NCBI GenBank assembly: GCA_002917075.1
Contig: NTMA01000095.1
Coordinates: 1-64,000, forward strand
Origin: Hawksworthiomyces lignivorus
Taxonomy: Eukaryota > Ascomycota > Sordariomycetes > Ophiostomatales > Ophiostomataceae
Direction: 5' to 3'
Length of the DNA: 64,000 nt
The position numbers were made by a program, and so were the translations under genes. A model generated the notes under the pieces. The model did not search any database and had not been told where the DNA came from. It worked only from the letters and a program-made list of their open reading frames with translations. Positions 12,029 to 21,734 of this stretch are shown piece after piece. Every line of letters starts with the position of its first letter. Position 1 is the stretch's first letter.

Positions 12029-12934
12029 AGAACTTGAGAAACAATGTGTTTACCGTGAGACGTCATGATTGGAGATACCGTTTTGTGTAGACATGATTTA
12101 CGTTCAAGACGAACCTGAATAGAAAAAAAAAAAGAAACAGCTGAAAACAAGAAACTTAGACAGTCTCTAATAGCTCTCGTAATTGAGAGATAGAGCACAT
12201 GTTGGGAGGCGGGACCTCTGATCTGGGAGCCAGTTCGCGGCCGCCGGCGTTGTCTCTTGTCCCCCGTTGCCCGCAGTCGTCTGGTTAAGAATTAGAATAC
12301 CGGTTAGTGATTTGATTTTTTTATGGGGTCGAAATATATAATCTTGAAAATTACAAGAAATGAAAGGAAACACAATAATCGACGCGTACGCCTTTATTCG
12401 CTTAGCATGAGGCACGTAAACTAAAAAAAAATTTTATTGCTGTGATGTCGTCGGCAACTGTTTATTCGCTAACCAGAATCACTTATGTTGCTTGCTCGAT
12501 CCAGGGGTGGGGACTAGGATAAGATCATAAGGTAACGTCAAGATATGGAAACTGTCTTCAACGGATGTTGTTCCTTAGCGACATATTTCCAATACATTAA
12601 TAAACACAGAAGCTAGCTTGAATCATACAGCTCGTATACTATGCTGCAGACGAGGATCCTTCAAATATTGATTTTTATCAAAGTTTTCGGACCGGGATAT
12701 GAGTGAAGCTTAGAATCAGGGCGCAGGTGGTAGTCGTAAACTCGATGCGGAATGGCCCTTTGCCTTCCTTTTCATGGTTGTAATATATAATATGATTAGT
12801 ACTTCCCCTTTCCATGGCCGCCTTCCATTTTATTCTGGCGGCTTCGTCCTTTTATTCTATCCAGTCGATTCGTTTGCAGTACAGGCACAGAGCAGAATTT
12901 TCAACCCGGAACTAGGAAAACGCATAACTTCAAA
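12029..12934. other. Intergenic, GH7 3' end and promoter of the next gene
   Basis: Non-coding and AT-rich, with A-runs near 12123-12134 and 12424-12432. No gene was seen. Confidence 0.55.
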
Positions 12935-13663
12935 ATGAAGGCCTCGCTTCTGTTGGTTGCTCACCTCCTTTGGGTTGGCATTGCCACAGCTTCCCGCTGC
13001 AAGCCATCCCAACCTGCTTCATCATCAACCCCAGCGTCGGTTTCTGCTTTATCGTCAGCCTCACCGTCCGCTTCTGCTTTATCGTCAGCCTCAATATCGG
13101 CTTCTGCTTTATCGTCAATCTCAATATCGGCTTCTGCTTCCGTGTCTGCCTCTGCCTCGTCCTCCGCTCCGCCCGCTGCCTCCTCCTCAACCAGCTGCGC
13201 CAATCTATTCGAGGCCTCTGAATTTAATCCTCTTAGTGCCTGGACACTCAACTCAGTTGATTACGGTGATAACCTCACCTACACCGCACCCTGCGACGGA
13301 TATAACTCATGTCTCGAGGCCGGCCTGATCCCGGAGTCCCAAGTAAAGTTAGGCCAGCATGTTCTTATTGCTGCAGGCGGCACCTATACACTGTCTGTTG
13401 CGTTTAAGCTCACGTCCGTGGCCGGCACGAGCTTGGCGTCGTTATACTTTGCATCTTCGGAGAGCGTCTTAGGCACCTACCTGGATCTCTCCACCGTGCC
13501 GCTTAACACATGGCAGACATATACTACGCAGTTTTCTGTTTCTACGCCTAGTCAAGGATACTACGAAATGATAGGCATTTTCTTCAACGCAGGTACCGAC
13601 AATACTATTGAGGTAGCCTTTACACAAGTGCAGCTGGCGTCCCCTGCCTGTCTCCTATATTAG
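12935..13663 (+). CDS. Small secreted protein: Ser-rich repeat linker plus a beta-sandwich-like domain
   Basis: A single-exon gene of 242 residues. Residues 1-20 are a signal peptide (MKASLLLVAHLLWVGIATAS). Residues about 25-88 are a Ser/Ala/Pro linker built partly from a 10-residue repeat (SALSSASISA and variants), probably O-glycosylated. Residues 88-242 form a domain with Cys residues at both ends, containing NPLSAWTLNSVDYGDNLTY, GGTYTLSVAFKLTS and LNTWQTYTTQFSV. The pattern of alternating strands and the 'W-x-L-x-S' start resemble carbohydrate-binding CenC/CBM-like or galactose-binding folds often seen in ascomycete secretomes. That fold is an inference. The gene follows the GH7 cellulase on the same strand, so a wall or polysaccharide-binding role fits, but no function is proven. 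Confidence 0.7.
   Translation: MKASLLLVAHLLWVGIATASRCKPSQPASSSTPASVSALSSASPSASALSSASISASALSSISISASASVSASASSSAPPAASSSTSCANLFEASEFNPLSAWTLNSVDYGDNLTYTAPCDGYNSCLEAGLIPESQVKLGQHVLIAAGGTYTLSVAFKLTSVAGTSLASLYFASSESVLGTYLDLSTVPLNTWQTYTTQFSVSTPSQGYYEMIGIFFNAGTDNTIEVAFTQVQLASPACLLY
13043..13150 (+). repeat. 30-bp coding minisatellite
   Basis: Three full 30-bp units at 13043-13072, 13073-13102 and 13103-13132, then a degenerate partial unit. Each unit encodes one SALSSxSxSA decapeptide in frame. Units 2 and 3 differ by only one base. Confidence 0.9.
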
Positions 13664-14146
13664 ATTAAGAGTTACTCCTGGAGATCTGTTTGACGGCTCT
13701 ATAACACTGTATGAAATCTCTGAGTATATAGTGTTAATGTTAGTCCTAAAAAACATGCGTCGAGTAACGGATCATATTTAAGATATAGGTATCCGAGAGA
13801 TCATGAAATATGCTAGATTTCAGTTACAAAAAAGAAGAATCACCGTAACAAGCCAGCAGAAAACCAAATCGACTCTGTTGGGATGGGAACCACCATGTTG
13901 TGGCATTCATTGTTTATAGGCTGCATGTCCATACGTATGCATTCATCCGGGACGTTGGTTGCCCCTCTGGAGCCTTCGCCGTGTCAAGCATTGCTGCCGT
14001 GCTTCTTAGGTTGGCCCACGCAGTGTTGATGGTCTTTTCCACCGGTTTACTATTTATATGTATATTTGTAGTAGATAGTTCATTGGCCTACCTGTAGAGC
14101 ATCAATATTTCCCCAAGAAGAGCAGCAGGCGCCCTAATGCTCTATC
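13664..14146. other. Intergenic, nothing assigned
   Basis: This 483-bp stretch is non-coding. A 65-codon open frame at 13900-14097 is hydrophobic at its end but lacks family features. Confidence 0.5.
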
Positions 14147-15255
14147 ATGGAGAGCCTCAAAAGCCGGGCCAAGAAAACATTTGCGGCGAAGCATCATGCT
14201 GCACCGTTGGCAGATGACAGTCATATCGCGGAGACCTGCGACCTAACTAAGCTGCCGTGCAGGCTTTAGAGCATCAGTTAAAAAAGGCTCTTCGCGGGGA
14301 TAATCGAACTACTTTTAACTTGCTGGATGAGACAGAGTGGTTTGGATGTGTTTGCCACCGGTCTGGAACATATTTCCGGTTACGCTGTATTGACAGAGAC
14401 GGGGGCTTCGCTGACGGATATCGGAAAGAAGACCCGTGTCGCGACGACTGCATAGCTAGTCTAGGCAGAAAACGTCAACTTACGAAAGCAAAAGGTATGC
14501 CTCTTGAGTATTGCATTGGCATCATGGGGTGGCTTTTATCATGTCGCATAGCGTAAGTACATCGTCGTCGATATCTAAAAGAACTGTTCGTCCATGTTTT
14601 CCCCCTTAAGATAAACCTACCTGATGAATGATTTCGCTGGGGATTAGGTATACCCGAGGGCATCGACGTGTTATTTACAACCAACACCTTCCATTTTTCA
14701 AGTTTAGGCTTGGCAAAATAAATATCTAGGCTTCTTCTTCCTCAGTGGTTACATAGCATCGCTTCGGTCGAAATGCTATGGCTGTTTGTCCCGCCATTTT
14801 ATTCTTCACGTAAATTGCCTTCTCTCTAGGAAGACTTCGCAGCCGAGGACTCACCTCTTTATGAGGTGTACTCTATAATCTCGAGGTCATTTCCCAACGT
14901 TCGCTGTCTCCACATTTCGATTCAGAATTGGATTCGCCAAGATACATATACACAGAGATCAAGTCCCGATGATCGGTCTGCTGAAATTGCGGACATTATT
15001 CTTGGTCATATCGAAAAGGTGCTACGAGAATTGGAACCGCAGCGAGAGTACAACGTAGCCATTCAACAGAGCGTCTGGCATCTGCTTTTAAACAGGCACA
15101 GATCTCTCGATGGTCCTCAGTTTAAGCTCGAAATACAGGACTGGCGCCGTGGTCGGTTTCGGAAGTGGCTTGGCCCAGCGGATAATATGGGTTACTGGAT
15201 TTGCTCAGGGTGGAACGACGAAGTGTCATGCGATCGATTAATGCTCCCCCTCTAA
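14147..15255 (+). pseudogene. Broken DUF7730-like gene
   Basis: Segments of one protein are recognisable but cannot be joined into an open frame. From ATG 14147 the frame starts MESLKSRAKKTFAAKHHA and meets a stop near 14267. Another frame from about 14263 carries ALEHQLKKALRGDN and ends GIMGWLLSCRIA at a GTAAGT donor (14553). PEGIDVLFTTNTFHF follows at about 14653, then an in-frame TAA at 14719-14721, then ISRLLLPQWLHSIASVEMLW. After an apparent acceptor at 14829 comes EDFAAEDSPLYEVYSIISRS through GYWICSGWND to stop 15255. The order 'LLSCR...GIDVLFTTNTFHF...LLLPQ..ASVEMLW...FPNVRCL...GYWI.SG' matches fungal DUF7730 proteins (function unknown). Neither the junction near 14230-14262 nor that at 14553-14650 closes in phase. 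A gene with unusual splicing or sequence error is possible, but several lesions favour a pseudogene. Confidence 0.5.
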
Positions 15256-15994
15256 TATGTCTCCATGTTTCTTTACTTCGCTGCTTGCTTTAGAATTTGC
15301 ATGATCTTTGCCCTCTACACTCCAATTTAGCTCAGTTTTTCTTCGTGGTAGTAAACCTAATATCATAATGATTTACAAAAACACGACGAGAGCATTCAAG
15401 CGCGAAGTGAGAGGAGACAATGTCCGGCCCGTATCTGTACTCTGATGCCATCCTAGCACATCACAGCTTTTTCAAGGCCGGAGGAATTGATCTGCGGCAA
15501 TGGAGACTACCAAGTCAGACTTGTAGCCCCAGAATCCGAGGATACTGAAAAGGCAGCCACCGTGAGAAGGTGTGTGCCACCCAAGGAAACCTTTGCCAGC
15601 CGCTGGAAATGAGGGGAATGAAGATAATCGGTGTGCACAGTCACCAAGCTGCAGCAATGCATTGCGGGAATTGAACAGAAAAATAAAATGGTTTGATTTT
15701 TAGAAACCTTTTCCACTACCGAAGAACCGCCCATTCTTTCCCACAGCTGTTGCCCCATTTAATTGACGCCGAAACGAGAAGGTAAACATGCAAGTTGTCC
15801 ATCGCTATCTTCGCATCGGAGACTATCTTCATTCTGAAAGAAGCCAAACATCACGGGGACATGATTTCGTGTGGAAGCACCGGTCGTGAGTTTTCGTTGT
15901 TGGTTTGTTTTTTTATTTATTTATCCTTTGCCTCTCCACCGCCGACGAAAGCCCCAGAACTCCTTCAGATCCGCATCTCTACTTCGACTGAAAT
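15256..15994. other. Intergenic between the broken gene and eS21 3' end
   Basis: A 739-bp region between convergent genes. It holds the eS21 terminator region. Small minus-strand frames at 15472-15758 show no family features. Confidence 0.5.
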
Positions 15995-16383
15995 TTACCG
16001 AATCGGGTTCCAGACGTTCTTCAGGAAGCCGTCGCGCTGCGCAAGGCGGTTCATGGCATCGTCGCCCTCGCCCTGGGCGCGGACGAAGCCGCACAGAGCA
16101 TAGACGTGGTTCTCGCCGGCGATCGCACGGCCGTTCTCGTCAACCTGCAGTGAGGGGAAGTAAAAAAAGCAAGTCAGTCTCCCTGTATTCTCAAGAAACG
16201 AAAAATCCTCCCCGAAAAGTCTCTCAGACACTGGAAGAGTTCTCAAAATTCGGCTGGCTTCGTTCGTACCTTGGCGATGGAAATCTGCACGGAGCTGTGG
16301 TCCTTGGCCTTGATGATCCGGCCAGTGGCAGAGCACTTGCGGGGGACGTAAAGATCGACGATCTCGCCTCTGTCGTTCTCCAT
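15995..16383 (-). CDS. RPS21: 40S ribosomal protein eS21
   Basis: The complete eS21 subunit of the small ribosomal subunit, 87 residues, matching the usual fungal length. Exon 1 (16383-16270) encodes [20 protein letters not shown] through ISIAK. A 125-bp intron (16269-16145, GTACGA...CAG) follows. Exon 2 (16144-15995) encodes [20 protein letters not shown] to NVWNPIR. The start is the conserved MEND of the family. eS21 works in 18S rRNA maturation and 40S assembly in the cytoplasm and nucleolus. The gene diverges from SLX4 across a 665-bp promoter with CT- and T-rich tracts, typical of strong ribosomal-protein promoters. Confidence 0.97.
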
Positions 16384-17048
16384 GGCTGCTGGATGTGAGG
16401 GGCTGGAAGGGTTTTGAGAATTGGCTGGGGAGAGGGTTCGTTTGTTTCGTTGTCGATTATTCTCGTAGAATACCGTCAGTGGAATTTTGCGAATAGCCTT
16501 CTTCTCTCTCTCTCTGTTTCTCTCTAGTTTTTTTTTTTTTTTCTCTTGGGAGGGGCTGGAAAAATTTCGGACCGAACGCACACAAATTTCTAGAATTTGT
16601 GTGGACTCAGTTGGGGCTGATTTGGGTCATATGATTAATCATGTGATACCGCGCCGCGGTCGTGAGAGCTGGCTCCACATTTTGCCAAGTCTCGCTTTCA
16701 CTGAGGGGCTGATCCTCCCAGCACCTAAGCGCTAATATTGCTTACGTTACTTGGGTTTTAGGCTTTGTTTCCCCTGTAAGGATTCGCCCGTGTTGCTGGG
16801 GTTGGTCTTGGACTTTGTGCTGGAGTCTGTATTGGAGGCTCGCTATCGCGTCTGCATCACCATCACACGCGTAACAAAGCGCAAAACACTCTAAGTTTTT
16901 GGATATCTGCTCGAACTGCACCGCAGATGCCTCTTCTCGTTTATTTTTGGCCCTTTCATGCTCTGCTTTTCTTCGTTTCTCAACACTGTCTCGTCTTCAG
17001 CGCTTAGGATGCGCTCTGCGCATTCACCTCCACTTCACACGCGCGGCC
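16384..17048. promoter_or_regulatory. Divergent promoter of RPS21 and SLX4 with clustered dyads
   Basis: The whole space between the two start codons is shared. It has a CT-rich tract and T-run (16500-16542) on the RPS21 side. Three dyads follow within about 80 bp: 16580-16604 (10-bp perfect arms CACACAAATT/AATTTGTGTG with a 5-nt centre), 16631-16642 (ATGATTAATCAT) and 16648-16660 (ACCGCG-C-CGCGGT). The dyads are seen directly; use as factor sites is inference. Confidence 0.6.
16580..16604. repeat. Inverted repeat with 10-bp perfect arms
   Basis: CACACAAATT and its exact reverse complement are separated by TCTAG, in the RPS21/SLX4 divergent promoter. Confidence 0.75.
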
Positions 17049-19529
17049 ATGGCGCGAAGCAGAGACGTACCTGCGATGCTCCCTGAGCAGCGGCAGCCGG
17101 ATCCGCACGATGTGATCCTTGTTCCGTCCTCTCCCATACTCCCGGAAATTCGACCAAAAGAGACGCGGACACCAGAGCCCTTCTCTGCCCATAATCGAGC
17201 CGATGCCTTCCTGCCACAGCCAGCAGCCAGCCAGTCCCACGATGTCGTTGTTGTCGATTCAACACCCGACTCCACAGCTGGCGCCGATAGAAGGTCTCTC
17301 CTCGACAATAAATCAAAGTATTTCACCGCAGAACAGCCTTGTACACGAGAAGGGCTGGCTGCTGGCGCGTCTGGTGTCATTCTTCCGAGCGTAGCGGCCG
17401 AGTCGGCGCAGAGTCCCAAACAGTACGTTTCAGGGATGTTGGAGCAGGCAATGCAGCGGCGCTTTGACTGGACCCCGCCTAAAAACACGGCCATGGCCAC
17501 CAACTCCAATTCTCCAGCGGCCGAGGAAGAGTGGTCGTCTCCAAACAGGCTCGCGGGGCAGAGCACCGTTTTCAAAACACTGCACGACAGCTTCAGCTGC
17601 AAAGCTGGAGAAGACCAGTCAGGCCCGAGCAGCAGAAGCACCAGCGTGGCCGCGCGAGACGAAGCATTCACGAGGCGGAAACAGCTGGAAACAGTCACGA
17701 TTGGCGATGCGGAACCGCCGGCCAATAAGGCATCTCCGGTGAAGAAGACGAGGGCGCCGAAGAAGAAGCCGAGGACCATTACGGAGCTAGCGGTGGCCGC
17801 ATATGCTAGCCCGTCGACATCTGACGACACAACTTCGGTAAAACCACAGACGTCAGCGGCAAAGGCGCAGGTCACAGCGGACGAAGATGCGGCTGCCACG
17901 CTGGTTGATCCGGAGTGCCGGCCAGGCCATCCAAATTCCAAACTCCGAAAGCTCAAGAAGCCGACGACGGCAGCAGCAAAGAAAGGGAAAGCGAAGAAAG
18001 GAGCCAAGACGCCCGCCCGCCGTCCGAGGCAGCCCGTGCTGCTATCGCCGCGGTCGGCGCTGCAAGACTCGATGGGCCAGGATTTTCTGTTTGGCACGTC
18101 GAGCCAGCTGGCGCGCGAAGAGTCGCCCACTTTTTTGCGAGATCTGCAGAGAGCCATCCAGTCGTCGAACGAGGAAGATGACTGCCTCTTCGATCTCTTC
18201 ACCGGCGCGTCTACGGTCGATCTAACCGGCGATGCAGCGACGCCAAAGACAAAGCTGTGGGCTGCGGGGGCGCGAGGAGACGACGGCGACCTAGCGTTTG
18301 AGAACATTGTCGACCTAGAGGAGGACATTGAGTTCCCGGAGGACCCGCACCAGGTGATCATGATGGCGCAGCGCGCTGCAGAAGAAGCCGCCGGCACGAA
18401 GCCGGCAAAGCCGGCCGCCGAAGAGAGCGCTGGGAAGAGCGGCAGTCAGCCGCTGAAGCAGAGGCCGTCCGACGAGACAAACCGACCTCTGCAGTCTGCA
18501 CAGATACCAGGCAGCAAAAGGCGCCAGCCGTCCGCGCCTCTCGATTCACCGCCTGTGCTGGCGAGCCTGGAGGGCGCTGCGCTGGGACGCCACAAATCGC
18601 CTTCGGTCGAGCCGGGACCGCCGTCGCGGCCCAACTACGACGTCCTGAGCACGGCGCAGCTCGCCAAGAAGGTGTCGTCCTATGGCTACAAGCCCATCCG
18701 TGCGAGAAAGGCGATGATCGCGCTGCTGGAGCAGTGCTGGGAGGCCCAGCACATACCGCCATCTGGAACGCTGGCCCAGCCGGCTGCGCCGTTTTCTACC
18801 TCGGCCCAGGCAGCGGCTGCTGGCGGCGGCAAGAGCGAGCCATCCAGAGCCGCCACCCAGCCGCCGCCGCCACCGCAGACGAAAGTAAAAAAGCGCGCCA
18901 GCACGTCTACGCAGCCTGCCGACCGGCCACCTACGAAGCTAAAGACGGTTGCGACGTCCGCCGCCAGGCCGTCCTCCGTGCCGTCCGTGCCGACGCCCTC
19001 GACCCCCGCGGCCGCAGACCAAGGGTCGGCGGCCGACCGGGTCGTCTTCGAGATCGAAGACTCAGAGTCGGACGGGCGCTTCTCGTCGCCCGAGGTGCCG
19101 TGCTCGATCGCGTCCGACGAGGATGCGCCGCTCTCGCTGACGCAGCAGACAGACGACGCAGCCGAGGCCGACGCGCGGATCGAGATCGACGACTCCGGCG
19201 ACGACCTGTCGCTGGCGGCGGCGGCGGCAGCTGGCGCCCCTACCGGCCGCGAGGCGGTCTTGTTCCGCTGCATCACCAAGGCAGTCGTCAGCGCACCGCC
19301 GACAGACGACCCGGCCCGGCCGTCGTGGCACGAGAAGATGCTCATGTACGACGCCATCATCCTAGAGGCATTTACGGCGTGGCTCAACGATGGCGCCCTG
19401 CGCGCGGCGGGCTTCGACGACGCGCAGGACGGCGCCGCCACCCCGCTCGAGGTCAAGAAGTGGTGCGAGTCCAAGAGCGTGTGCTGCACCTGGCGCAAGA
19501 ACCTGCACGGAAAGGAGCGGAAGCTTTAG
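17049..19529 (+). CDS. SLX4: SLX4, scaffold subunit of the SLX1-SLX4 structure-specific endonuclease
   Basis: A single-exon gene of 826 residues. The start is the first ATG (17049); the open frame upstream has no ATG. Most of the chain is poorly conserved, Ser/Pro/Ala-rich and probably disordered, as usual for fungal Slx4. Residues about 530-563 carry LSTAQLAKKVSSYGYKPIRA and a following helix (SAP-like region). The C-terminus is the family's most conserved part: WHEKMLMYDAIILEAFTAWL, then LEVKKWCESKSVCCTWRKNL. This small helical domain binds the Slx1 nuclease. Short acidic segments such as VDLTGD and VVFEIEDSESDG resemble SUMO-interaction motifs, an inference. With SLX1 the complex cuts branched DNA, including flaps and Holliday junctions, in the nucleus. 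Its expression may be linked to RPS21 through the shared promoter. Confidence 0.88.
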   Translation: MARSRDVPAMLPEQRQPDPHDVILVPSSPILPEIRPKETRTPEPFSAHNRADAFLPQPAASQSHDVVVVDSTPDSTAGADRRSLLDNKSKYFTAEQPCTREGLAAGASGVILPSVAAESAQSPKQYVSGMLEQAMQRRFDWTPPKNTAMATNSNSPAAEEEWSSPNRLAGQSTVFKTLHDSFSCKAGEDQSGPSSRSTSVAARDEAFTRRKQLETVTIGDAEPPANKASPVKKTRAPKKKPRTITELAVAAYASPSTSDDTTSVKPQTSAAKAQVTADEDAAATLVDPECRPGHPNSKLRKLKKPTTAAAKKGKAKKGAKTPARRPRQPVLLSPRSALQDSMGQDFLFGTSSQLAREESPTFLRDLQRAIQSSNEEDDCLFDLFTGASTVDLTGDAATPKTKLWAAGARGDDGDLAFENIVDLEEDIEFPEDPHQVIMMAQRAAEEAAGTKPAKPAAEESAGKSGSQPLKQRPSDETNRPLQSAQIPGSKRRQPSAPLDSPPVLASLEGAALGRHKSPSVEPGPPSRPNYDVLSTAQLAKKVSSYGYKPIRARKAMIALLEQCWEAQHIPPSGTLAQPAAPFSTSAQAAAAGGGKSEPSRAATQPPPPPQTKVKKRASTSTQPADRPPTKLKTVATSAARPSSVPSVPTPSTPAAADQGSAADRVVFEIEDSESDGRFSSPEVPCSIASDEDAPLSLTQQTDDAAEADARIEIDDSGDDLSLAAAAAAGAPTGREAVLFRCITKAVVSAPPTDDPARPSWHEKMLMYDAIILEAFTAWLNDGALRAAGFDDAQDGAATPLEVKKWCESKSVCCTWRKNLHGKERKL

Positions 19530-21734
19530 GGGCATGCGTACACGAAAGCATACACAGTGTATCCATCTTATGCATACGTAGGATACTGCATGAATTGACG
19601 AGACCAATGAACTGCCAAAAAAAAAACCACTCTGTTGGCGCAGAGACAGCATTTGTAGCCATTTGTCTTCGCTACAGATCTCCCTACTGTAGCGAGCAGC
19701 GCCTAGTAAACCTAACAGACCGAACCGTCCAAGTTCCGCTCCTCGCGTGTATGCGTTGTCGTCGACACCCCAGCGCTAGTCATGTTGGGCAGGCGATGCG
19801 CCTTACCGCGCATCAGAACGCGTCTTTACCGCGGAGCTTGCCCTCAGATGGAGAGGGTCAACAAACGTAGAATGCCCTCTATTTGTTTTCTTTATTTGCG
19901 TATGAGTTGTATCTCATCATTTTATCCTGCCCGCCTGCAATCTAACTCATGCCGTACTGCTGCAGCGCTCAGGTACCATTTTATTTATGGATGGTTCGAC
20001 ACGCTGCGGCTCGCTGCGTCTCTTCGCCGCAGGGCTATATTTCTTCTCGTGTTGGCGGCCCTGGAGCGGTGCTTCTCTATCCCTCGTCAGTTTACCTCTC
20101 AATGCACCAACAAAAGGAATGAATAATAGCCGGCCTTCTCTTCTATCGAGTCATTAAGGCTGAGTCGAGATGCCTCACCGTGGCATGCGAGTTCGCGCGG
20201 CGCAGGCGGTGCCGCGCGGCGTAGGCTAGAATAAAGATCCACGACGCACCAACCGTCACCGATTAGAGATCTAGGCCACCCCATACCAGCCTGCTAATAG
20301 ACTATGAAGAGACTATTTGCTATTGTAGTGTTATTTTATATCAGTCAAAGGCTACCTGGTCACTATCGCGTAAATGTCAGAAAGATCCCCCTTAATTTGT
20401 AAAGATTCTGGCAGCGGAGACAAGCAAGCCGGTTGAATATGTTCCTCATTCTCGAAATATGTCCAGCTACCCAGAAGAACACTTATTACTGTGGCACACA
20501 GTATTCCAGGACATCAGGATCTCCGTCTGCGTCTAGTATGTCTGTACTGCAGCGCTTCGAGAAGTTGAAATGCTCATATATCGTCCTCGGCACGGCGAAT
20601 ATAAAGCCCAGAACCATCGATTAAACACAGGTATAAATATAGCCCTGCCAGTCACCGCCAAGCCCGATACTAGGCATTAGATCTCCTCAGCAGAAAGAGA
20701 AAGTAACAGAAACAGTACTATTCTCCCAGTCATAACTTACCAGTGCAAAATATGCAAATCTAAACCTTTGTCCTATTTGCTGCTACGGCCACCACGGCAG
20801 CCGCTGCTGCCATCACCGCCACCGGCAATGCGGGTGCTGCAATAGTGTCACGCGCCGAAGCCGACGTCATTGAAGCTGTATGTCCTAGATCCTGCGCTGA
20901 GCACTACCAACTTTCTCTCCTCCCTAAAAAGGCGTTTTCTACTTTCTCGAAGGCTGACCCGTTTGATGCCATTATAGACATGCGTAACGAAGAAAAAGGC
21001 GAAGGCGGGCATCTGCATCAAGCATCACGGCATGGATTCACTTCAGTACCATGGCGATGACATTCATCCTGTATGATATTTCATTCGTCCTTTGTCCACC
21101 GGAGGTTCCCATTTGTGCTGTGTAGAGCAGTCTTGTTGTCTTGTTTATTCATCATCAACATATCAGTGATAACTTGACGGTAGCACAAAAAGGAAAAAAG
21201 AAAAAAAAACGCTGATGCCGCCATTTCCCTACATACTTCAAAGCGTCTTATATGTGTGATACACGACTTTCCGCCTTGTCCAATAAATATGCGCCGCGCT
21301 AGGCTGGCTGTTCCGTTCTGCGTGAAAGAGGCGTAAAGATGAGAAGGCTGCAGAAGACTTGTAAAACGCCTGCGAAACTTCCCAATCCTTCGTCTGCTGG
21401 GAACGCATACCTTGCCACTAGTGTTGTGTGATAGGAACATGATAAATGAATTTTCATGCATGGGCCATGTGTAAAAGTGACAGGAATTTGATAGTTGCCG
21501 GACAAACTTACTTGGGAATGACAAGATGAAGCTGCTCAAAATTAAAATTAAGAACTGAGAAAGCAGAGGGATTAAACTTCGCAAATATAATTATATAGAC
21601 TTTCATCTGATTTTTCTCGCGTCGTCTTTCTTCTCCAATGTTCTTCTCTTTTCGCAATGGTTTTTTTTTAAAACCTATCTTCTAAATTTCATTTTACAGA
21701 CTAAATCTATATCAGAACAAAAAAAAATAGAGCT
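19530..21734. other. 2.2-kb intergenic region
   Basis: No convincing gene. An Ala-rich open frame without an ATG runs from about 20764 to 21060 (…FAATATTAAAAAITATGNAG…) and could be a relic of a secreted protein. AT-rich sequence leads up to the HET pseudogene. Confidence 0.45.

Noticed and set aside
17024..18397. 457-codon minus-strand frame opposite SLX4
   Set aside because: It is Ser-rich with no motifs; the plus strand carries a clear SLX4 C-terminal domain in one uninterrupted frame.
20764..21060. Ala-rich open frame on the plus strand
   Set aside because: There is no ATG and no upstream exon could be found; noted only as a possible relic.
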